Shown one piece after another: positions 6,244-12,264 of a stretch of DNA of 13,811 nt (position 1 is its first letter; each line of letters starts with the position of its first letter). The stretch comes from an uncultured Verrucomicrobiae bacterium (lineage in GTDB: Bacteria > Verrucomicrobiota > Verrucomicrobiia > Verrucomicrobiales > Akkermansiaceae), in the NCBI GenBank assembly GCA_937957985.1, contig CALGOH010000241.1, forward strand, positions 1-13,811. Reading direction: 5' to 3'. Under the pieces are notes generated by a model. The model had not been told where the DNA came from. It worked only from the letters and a program-made list of their open reading frames with translations, and did not search any database. The position numbers and the translations under genes are program-made.

Positions 6244-7120
6244 CGTCCAACCTCCCCGGAAATGTCAGCTCCGCCACCGCCGACTTGTCGAGCTGGCCGC
6301 GGCCGAGATCCATCAGACGACGATACTGCGCCTCGGTCGCCTTCGAGAGCGGCACGTCCACGCCGGCATCGACCGCCAGCATGTTGGCGATGCCGCTGTC
6401 CTTCGCCGCATGCTCGGCGGAGAAAAAGCAGTCGTGATCGCGCGCCAGCATGTCCGCCGCGTCGGTCTCGAGCACCCGCGAGTTCGCGCCGGTCTGCGAG
6501 AACACCTCGCACAGCATCTCCAGGTCGAGACCGAGCGCCTTGCCCAGGCCGAGTCCCTCGGCCAGCGCGGCGGTGTTGATGTTCATCACCATGTTCACCA
6601 GCGCCTTGACCTGCGCGGCGCGGCCGGTTTCTCCGATGTAGCGCAGGGACTTCGAAAGATCGCGGAACAGCTCCTCCAGTTCCAGATAGGTCGCCTGGTC
6701 GCCACCGATCATCAGGTAGAGCGTGCCATCGCGCGCCTGCGGAATGCTCGACGCCATGCAGGCCTCCAGCGCCTTCGCACCGGCCGCGTCGCAAAGCTCC
6801 GCGACCTCCTGGTGGACCGCCGGGCTGATCGTCGCGCAGTTGACGAAAGTCGTGCCCGCTGCCTCCTTGAGCAGGGCGTCGCCGGCGAAGATCGCCCGCA
6901 TCGCCTCGTCGTCGGTCACCACCGTGAAGACGACGTCCGCCGCGGCGGTGACCGCCGAGAGATCCGGCGCCGCCTCACAGCCGAGTTCGGCGGCGAGTTC
7001 CTCCGCCGCTTCCTTCCGGAGATCGTGGACGACCACGACCTCGTGTCCGCAATCCTTCAGCCGTCGCGCCATGTTGGCGCCCATCCGGCCGAGCCCGACC
7101 ATGCCGATCTTTCGTGCCAT
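6236..7120 (-). CDS. NAD(P)-dependent beta-hydroxyacid dehydrogenase (3-hydroxyisobutyrate dehydrogenase-like)
   Basis: Members of this family oxidise or reduce beta-hydroxyacids with NAD(P). The 294-residue protein starts at the ATG at 7120 with M-A-R-K-I-G-M-V-G-L-G-R-M-G-A-N-M, the Rossmann GxGxxG start; a possible ATG at 7156 adds 12 unlikely residues. The N-terminal Rossmann domain covers about 1-162. The all-helical C-terminal domain contains K172 of the G-R-A-A-Q-V-K-x-x-x-N motif, the family's catalytic lysine, and K240-D in the usual K-D-x-x-x-A region. The substrate-binding loop is altered: E119-A-C-M-A-S-S125 replaces the usual D-A-P-V-S-G-G. The substrate is therefore uncertain; tartronate semialdehyde, succinic semialdehyde and 3-hydroxyisobutyrate are family options. 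It lies 42 bp downstream of the lipoprotein gene and overlaps the next gene by 8 bp. Confidence 0.85.
   Translation of the reverse strand: MARKIGMVGLGRMGANMARRLKDCGHEVVVVHDLRKEAAEELAAELGCEAAPDLSAVTAAADVVFTVVTDDEAMRAIFAGDALLKEAAGTTFVNCATISPAVHQEVAELCDAAGAKALEACMASSIPQARDGTLYLMIGGDQATYLELEELFRDLSKSLRYIGETGRAAQVKALVNMVMNINTAALAEGLGLGKALGLDLEMLCEVFSQTGANSRVLETDAADMLARDHDCFFSAEHAAKDSGIANMLAVDAGVDVPLSKATEAQYRRLMDLGRGQLDKSAVAELTFPGRLDDA
6251..6255 (-). promoter_or_regulatory. Shine-Dalgarno of the alpha/beta hydrolase gene
   Basis: On the minus strand GGGGAGG, with core GGAGG, ends 7 nt before the ATG at 6243. It lies inside the last codons of the dehydrogenase gene and supports both the chosen start and independent initiation despite the 8-bp overlap. 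The other starts in the window lack such a sequence. Confidence 0.6.
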
Positions 7121-7162
7121 GCGCCGACCATGGGCCGGACTTCGCCAGCTGTCCACCCGGCA

Positions 7163-8398
7163 TCACCAGCTTCCGCCGGTCAGCCGATGCGCATGGCGGC
7201 CGATCTCCTCCTGGTAGTCCTCCGGCAGATACCAGACGCCACGGGTCGGGGCCGGCTCAAGCCCGCGTTTCGCGGCAGGCGCGCCCGTGCGCAGCGCGAG
7301 GATGAGGTCGCTGTTCACCCACGGATGCTGGAACCAGTAGCGGTGGCCGGTAATGTCGAAGCCTCGCTTTTGCTTCTTGTAGGAAGTATCGACGACCTCC
7401 AACCGCGGCGCCGCCCGCAGGGCCTTGATCTCCTCGGGGCCCAGCTTCTCGGGCTCGAACCCGAGCCGACGCCCCCCACCCATGAGTCGGGCCGACCATC
7501 TCAACGCGCCGTCGCCATCGGACATGTAGACCAGCACGTGGTCGCTGAGACCGTGGATCGCCGGCAGCCGGTCGATGAAATCCCTCACCGGCACGTCGCT
7601 CGCGGTGAAGGCCATGACGCCGAGCCGGTAGCGCGCGCGGGCCTTTTGGAGGTCCCCCTGCCCAAGTTCCGCGAGTGCCCGTGAGTGGACCCGCGCACCG
7701 GCGCTCCACGAAACGATGTGGATCCGGTCGACCGAGGTCCGGTCTGCCAACACCCGGATCGTTTCCGCCAGGCGCGACGACGAGTTCCGCGCGTGATCGA
7801 CATCGACGCCATCGACGTAGGAGAGGATCTCCTGATGGGTCGGCCAGTCGAAGGCGACCGGCGTAAAGTCGCGGCCGGCGAAGTGATCGAGTTCGGCGGC
7901 AAAGGCGCAGGAATGGAAGAAGCCGACTTTGGCTCCGTGGACGTAGATCACGACATCCCGCGTCGCCGTGCGCCGCACCGCGCGATCGACCTGCGCCGCC
8001 CACTTTCCGATGACGCCTGAATCCCCATCGGTGCCGAGTTCCTCCGACTCGACGAGGCGGACCGGCATCGGTCGAGGGCGCGGATGCTCGGTGGAAGCGT
8101 CGGCCAGCGTCTCCCAGGTGTCGGTCTCCTCGCCCAGCTCGATGCGAGCGGTGCCGAAACGCAGCACCGAACCGACATCGTTGCCGTAGTGGTCGCCCTC
8201 GGGGTTGCGGTTGGTGGTGTAGAAGACCTCGACGTCCGTCCGCTTCTCCGACCGCGGGAGGTGGGCGAAGGGATGCACCTTGCCATCGAGGTACATCACC
8301 GGTGTCGGCATCAGCCACTGCGGCTTCGGCGGCGACGCGCAGGAGGCCAGGAGAACCGCACCGACAAACCCGGACGCGAGCCGCAAGATACGAGACAT
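7163..8398 (-). CDS. Lipoprotein alpha/beta hydrolase, DUF900 family
   Basis: The protein has 411 residues from the ATG at 8398. That start places a lipoprotein signal at the N terminus: M-S-R, a hydrophobic stretch, then L17-A-S-C20, with C20 as the lipidation site. An upstream in-frame ATG would bury the signal behind 13 residues. The DUF900 hydrolase domain is recognisable: V57-x-F-Y-T-T-N-R early on, V150-I-Y-V-H-G-A as oxyanion motif, F183-D-W-P-T, and I228-V-S-W-S232-A-G-A as nucleophile elbow. The elbow has S-W-S-A-G where many relatives have A-H-S-M-G. I could not assign the acid and base residues with confidence. It probably sits in the cell envelope; the substrate is unknown. It is the first gene of the four-gene minus-strand operon, 55 bp from the divergent DUF1592 gene. 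Confidence 0.8.
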   Translation of the reverse strand: MSRILRLASGFVGAVLLASCASPPKPQWLMPTPVMYLDGKVHPFAHLPRSEKRTDVEVFYTTNRNPEGDHYGNDVGSVLRFGTARIELGEETDTWETLADASTEHPRPRPMPVRLVESEELGTDGDSGVIGKWAAQVDRAVRRTATRDVVIYVHGAKVGFFHSCAFAAELDHFAGRDFTPVAFDWPTHQEILSYVDGVDVDHARNSSSRLAETIRVLADRTSVDRIHIVSWSAGARVHSRALAELGQGDLQKARARYRLGVMAFTASDVPVRDFIDRLPAIHGLSDHVLVYMSDGDGALRWSARLMGGGRRLGFEPEKLGPEEIKALRAAPRLEVVDTSYKKQKRGFDITGHRYWFQHPWVNSDLILALRTGAPAAKRGLEPAPTRGVWYLPEDYQEEIGRHAHRLTGGSW

Positions 8399-8453
8399 GG
8401 ACGCAAACTGGGCAAGACCCGCTTCCGGGCAACTCAAAATCCAGTAACGTCGT
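8399..8453. promoter_or_regulatory. Short divergent promoter region
   Basis: Only 55 bp separate the lipoprotein start from the DUF1592 gene start, so any promoters must overlap each other or the coding ends. The stretch holds a direct repeat GGGCAA (8410-8415 and 8427-8432, 17 bp apart) and a small dyad CCCG-CTTC-CGGG. It also has CCAGTAACGT at 8441-8450, which resembles CCAGCGACGT upstream of the DUF1552 gene. I cannot identify standard -35/-10 boxes. Confidence 0.3.
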
Positions 8454-10772
8454 TTGCGAAAGCGGGCGGATGGGCCGACGTATTGGTTTTCCGTGATCCT
8501 CGACCGCAGCGCCGCGATCCTGCTCGCGACCGGCCCGGCCTTCGCCGCGTCGCCGGCCGCGGAGTGGGAGTCCGTGGTGCAGCCGTGGCTGGAAAACTAC
8601 TGCTACGACTGCCACGGCGACGGCGTCAGCAAGGGCGAACTGGACTTCGACGACTACGGCGACATCGGGTCGATGATCGCCGACCGCGAGCGCTGGAAGC
8701 GCATCCGCGGGCACATCGAGCACCGCCTGATGCCCCCGCCCGACGAGTTCCAGCCGCCGGTCGCGGACCGCGCGAAGATCGTCGCGTGGATCGACGCCGC
8801 GGTGTTCCCGACCGACCCGGACCATCCGGACCCCGGCCGGGTGACGCTGCGCCGCCTGAACCGGACCGAATACGAGAACACCCTCCGCGACCTGCTCGGC
8901 GTGCAGGTCGATGTCCGCGAGCTGCTGCCGCCCGACGACTCCGGCTACGGCTTCGACAACATCGGCGACGTGCTCACGCTTTCCCCCGCGCACCTCGACC
9001 GCTTTCTCGACGCCGCCCGTGTCGGCCTCGACCGCGCGATCCACACCGCCCCGATGCCCTACCCGTCGACCCGCTTCCGCGGCAAGCAGCTCACGGGCCC
9101 CGGACAGGGCGGTGAGGACGGACACCTGCTCTACAGCAACGGTTCAATCACGGTGAATCCCCGCGCGCCGAAGCCAGGGCAGTACCGGATCGTCGTCGAT
9201 GCCGGTGCCAGCCGCGCGGGCGACGAAGCGGCCCGCCTGGAACTCGTCATCAACGAGCGGACGGTCGCAGGTTGGGACATCCGGCACCCGCTTGAAAAGG
9301 TCGGCTCCTACGAGTTCAACTTCACGCTGGGCAAGGCCCGCGAGTTTCCCGTCACGGTTTCCTTCACCAACGACCTCTACGACCCGGAAGCCGCCGATCC
9401 GACCCGCCGCGACCGCAACGTGCTGATCACGGCGATCCGTCTCGATGGTCCGCTGGACGGCCCCCGCCTGCCGAAGCCGGAATCCCATCGCCGGATCTTC
9501 GGCGACCGTCCCGACGGCGCGGCGGACGAAGCCTGGGCGACCGACATTTTCCGCCGCTTCGCCCGCTGCGCCTTCCGGCGGCCGCCGCGTGAAGGGGAAG
9601 CCGAGCGCTACCTCCACTTCGTCCGTCTGGCGAAGGAAGACGGCCGGAGCTTCGAGGAAGGCGTGCGTCACGGCCTCGAGGCGATGCTGGTTTCTCCGTC
9701 GTTCCTTTTCCGCGAAGAGCCGCAGCCCGAGCCGGACAATGCCGAACGCATCCACCGGATCGACGAGCACGCGCTTGCCTCGAGGCTGTCGTATTTCCTC
9801 TGGTCCACCATGCCCGACGAGCGGCTGCTCAAGCTCGCCGACGAAGGTCGGCTGCGCGACGGGCTCGATGCCGAAATCGACCGCATGCTCGAATCCGACC
9901 GGGCCCGTGAGTTCGTCCGGAATTTCGCCGGTCAATGGCTCCAGCTCCGCGACCTCGCCAGCACCTATCCTTCCCGCCGGGCCTTTCCGCGATTCGACAA
10001 CAAGCTTCGCGACTTCATGCGGACCGAGACCGAGATGCTCTTCGGGCACCTCATCCGCGCCGACCGGCCGCTCACCGAACTGCTCGACGCCGACTACACC
10101 TTCGTCAACGAACCGCTCGCCCGCCACTACGGGATCGACGGCGTCAGCGGTCGGGATTTCCGCCGGGTCTCGCTGGAGAACACCGGGCGGCGGGGACTGC
10201 TCGGGCACGGGTCGTTCCTGCTGGTCACCTCGCACCCACTGCGCACCTCGCCGGTGCTGCGCGGAAAATACGTGCTCGAGAACCTGCTCGACACCGCGCC
10301 GCCCCCACCGCCGCCGAACGTTCCGCAGCTCACCCCGCCCGAGAAGCACGGCGAGGGGCTGAGCCTGCGCGAGCAGATGGAGAAGCACCGCGAGGATCCC
10401 GCCTGCTCGTCCTGCCACGCGCTGATGGACCCGATCGGCTTCGGCCTGCAGAACTTCGACGCCGACGGTTCGTTCCGCACCGAGGAACACGGCCGGCCGA
10501 TCGACGCCTCGGGTCAACTCGTCGGCAGACAGAAGTTCGAGGGCGCCGACGAACTGCGCGAGGTCCTCCTGCGCGACCATCGCCACGACTTTCACCGCTC
10601 GGTGGCGTCCAAACTGCTCACCTACGCCCTCGGCCGCGGCACCGACTGGTATGACAAGCCGGCCATCGACGGGATCATCCGTGAGACCGAAAAGGCCGGT
10701 GGCGGAACCCGCGCCATGATCAAGGCGGTCATCCGCTCGGCCCCGTTCCAGTATCGCCGAGGCGAAGGTTGA
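8454..10772 (+). CDS. Secreted cytochrome-like DUF1592 protein (PSCyt1/DUF1587/DUF1595/DUF1592/DUF1588/DUF1585)
   Basis: This large extracytoplasmic protein belongs to a family abundant in Planctomycetota and Verrucomicrobiota; no member has a settled function that I know of. From the TTG at 8454 it has 772 residues. The other possible start is the GTG at 8493, which gives a more compact signal peptide ending A-F-A. Domains in order are PSCyt1 with heme site C50-Y-D-C53-H54 and M93-P-P-P; DUF1587 (about 129-192); a beta-rich segment like a carbohydrate-binding module (about 240-332); DUF1595 (358-420); DUF1592 (433-560); DUF1588 (579-680), with the usual poly-proline and a second heme site C651-S-S-C654-H655; and DUF1585 (692-768). 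Two heme sites suggest redox activity at the cell surface, and the CBM-like part suggests polysaccharide contact. A DUF1552 gene follows after 33 bp, the usual pairing. Confidence 0.9.
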   Translation: MRKRADGPTYWFSVILDRSAAILLATGPAFAASPAAEWESVVQPWLENYCYDCHGDGVSKGELDFDDYGDIGSMIADRERWKRIRGHIEHRLMPPPDEFQPPVADRAKIVAWIDAAVFPTDPDHPDPGRVTLRRLNRTEYENTLRDLLGVQVDVRELLPPDDSGYGFDNIGDVLTLSPAHLDRFLDAARVGLDRAIHTAPMPYPSTRFRGKQLTGPGQGGEDGHLLYSNGSITVNPRAPKPGQYRIVVDAGASRAGDEAARLELVINERTVAGWDIRHPLEKVGSYEFNFTLGKAREFPVTVSFTNDLYDPEAADPTRRDRNVLITAIRLDGPLDGPRLPKPESHRRIFGDRPDGAADEAWATDIFRRFARCAFRRPPREGEAERYLHFVRLAKEDGRSFEEGVRHGLEAMLVSPSFLFREEPQPEPDNAERIHRIDEHALASRLSYFLWSTMPDERLLKLADEGRLRDGLDAEIDRMLESDRAREFVRNFAGQWLQLRDLASTYPSRRAFPRFDNKLRDFMRTETEMLFGHLIRADRPLTELLDADYTFVNEPLARHYGIDGVSGRDFRRVSLENTGRRGLLGHGSFLLVTSHPLRTSPVLRGKYVLENLLDTAPPPPPPNVPQLTPPEKHGEGLSLREQMEKHREDPACSSCHALMDPIGFGLQNFDADGSFRTEEHGRPIDASGQLVGRQKFEGADELREVLLRDHRHDFHRSVASKLLTYALGRGTDWYDKPAIDGIIRETEKAGGGTRAMIKAVIRSAPFQYRRGEG

Positions 10773-10805
10773 AGGATTTCGAAAACCAGCGACGTTACCA
10801 TTCAG

Positions 10806-12107
10806 ATGCATTCACGCCGCAGCTTTCTCAAAGGGGTCGCCGCCACGCTGGCGCTGCCGTCGCTCGACTCGTTCGGCGCCGTGACCCGCACCGCCGCGGG
10901 GCATCCGACCCGCCTCGGATTCGTCTACATCCCGAACGGCGTGAACGTCGCGAAATGGCTGCCGACCGGAACGGAGCGCGATTTCCAGCTCTCGGATACG
11001 CTCAAGCCGCTGGCAGGCCTACGCGATCATTTCTCGGTCCTTCGGCACCTCGACCACGACAAGGCCTTCGCCAACGGGGACGGGGCCGGTGACCACGCCC
11101 GCGCCAACGCGACCTTCCTGACCGGCTGCCAGGCGCGCAAGACCGCCGGGGCCGACATCGAGATCGGCGTCTCCGTCGATCAGCTTGCCGCCCGCCAGAT
11201 CGGCCACCGGACCCGGCTTTCCTCGCTCGAACTCTCGACCGATCCCCCGCGGCGCTCCGGTCACTGCGATTCCGGCTACTCCTGCGCCTACCAGTTCAAT
11301 CTCTCGTGGATCGACGAGAACACGCCGGCCCCCGCCGAGCGGGATCCGCGACTGGTCTTCGAGAAGCTGTTCGGCTCCGGCAACCCGGAGCAGGACGCCC
11401 GCCGCCGCGGCTACCGCAAGAGCATCCTCGATTTCGTGCACGAGGACGCCAAGCGCATGCAAGGCCGGCTCGGCTCGACCGACCGCGGCAAGATGGACGA
11501 GTATCTCACCGCTGTCCGCGACATCGAGTCCCGCATCGAACGCGCCGAGAAGTTCCGTGTCGAAGTTCCGGAGGAACACCGCCCCACCGGCGTCCCGGAG
11601 TCCTACAAGGAACACATCCGCATCCAGTTCGAGCTGATGGCGCTGGCTTTCCAGACCGACTCGACGCGCATCGCGAGCTTCATGCTGGCCCACGACGGTT
11701 CCAACCGCCCCTTCCCCGAACTCGGCGTCCACAGCGGCCACCACGAACTTTCGCATCATCGTGGCAACGAGGAGCATCTGGAAAAGATCGCGAAGATCGA
11801 CGCCTTCTACATCGAGCAGTTCGCCCTTTTCATCGAGCGACTGAAGAACACCCGTGAAGGCGACGGCAACCTGCTCGATCATTCGATGATCGTATACGGC
11901 GGCGGGATCGCCGACGGCAACCGCCACAACCACAACGACCTCCCCGTCCTTCTCGCAGGCGGCGGCAACGGACAACTCCGCCCCGGCCGCCTGATCGAGG
12001 CGGCCGAAGGCACTCCGATGACCAACCTCTATCTGTCGCTCCTCGACAAGATGGAAGTCAAAGCCGAGCGCATCGGCGACTCCACCGGCGTCCTCGAATC
12101 CATCTGA
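10806..12107 (+). CDS. Tat-exported DUF1552 protein
   Basis: The protein has 433 residues and belongs to DUF1552, a family of unknown function usually encoded beside DUF1592 genes, as here. The start M-H-S-R4-R5-S-F-L-K-G followed by a short hydrophobic run is a twin-arginine signal, implying export of a folded and probably cofactor-bearing protein. The body contains L37-G-F-V-Y-I-P-N-G-V-N near the start, H-A-R-A-N-A-T-F-L-T-G, a long central helical part, H-S-G-H-H-E-L-S-H-H before the C-terminal third, and I-V-Y-G-G-G-I-A-D-G-N-R-H-N-H-N near the end. This layout recalls alkaline-phosphatase-like DUF1501/DUF1552 proteins, and the His-rich segments could bind metal, which is inference. The start ATG has no Shine-Dalgarno. 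Coexpression with the upstream DUF1592 gene is likely. Confidence 0.9.
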   Translation: MHSRRSFLKGVAATLALPSLDSFGAVTRTAAGHPTRLGFVYIPNGVNVAKWLPTGTERDFQLSDTLKPLAGLRDHFSVLRHLDHDKAFANGDGAGDHARANATFLTGCQARKTAGADIEIGVSVDQLAARQIGHRTRLSSLELSTDPPRRSGHCDSGYSCAYQFNLSWIDENTPAPAERDPRLVFEKLFGSGNPEQDARRRGYRKSILDFVHEDAKRMQGRLGSTDRGKMDEYLTAVRDIESRIERAEKFRVEVPEEHRPTGVPESYKEHIRIQFELMALAFQTDSTRIASFMLAHDGSNRPFPELGVHSGHHELSHHRGNEEHLEKIAKIDAFYIEQFALFIERLKNTREGDGNLLDHSMIVYGGGIADGNRHNHNDLPVLLAGGGNGQLRPGRLIEAAEGTPMTNLYLSLLDKMEVKAERIGDSTGVLESI

Positions 12108-12264
12108 CGGCGCGCCGGTGACGTATGGAGTCCATCAGGGGGGCTTCCGCATCGGTCCGGGTAGGACGCATGATGGATGAAACGAAGCCATCTTGCAGCT
12201 TACCAAGACCCCCTGAAGGGGGAACTACATACGCCACTCACGCTCTTGAAGACCGGGTCGATCC
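12108..12264. repeat. Intergenic inverted-repeat region between convergent genes, probable terminator
   Basis: This 157-bp gap holds no gene. A tight hairpin, CCCCC-TGAA-GGGGG, sits at 12209-12222. The arm AAGACCCCCTGA (12205-12216) also pairs at 11 of 12 positions with TCAGGGGGGCTT (12135-12146), so two exclusive foldings exist. A third dyad, GATGG/CCATC (12172-12176 and 12188-12192), lies between them, and a perfect 10-bp palindrome CGGCGCGCCG directly follows the DUF1552 stop (12108-12117). No T tract is present. It may be a two-way terminator or one copy of a dispersed palindromic repeat. Confidence 0.5.

Noticed and set aside
7257..9125. Long minus-strand frame of 622 codons
   Set aside because: It crosses two genes on opposite strands, and its translation is Arg/Gly-rich without motifs, while the DUF900 and DUF1592 frames show real domains.
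9144..10811. Minus-strand frame of 555 codons opposite the DUF1592 gene
   Set aside because: It mirrors the codon structure of the plus-strand gene and shows no recognisable domain.
12108..12264. Possible CRISPR or small RNA gene in the structured gap
   Set aside because: There are no repeat-spacer units, and no promoter or T-tract terminator supports an RNA gene.
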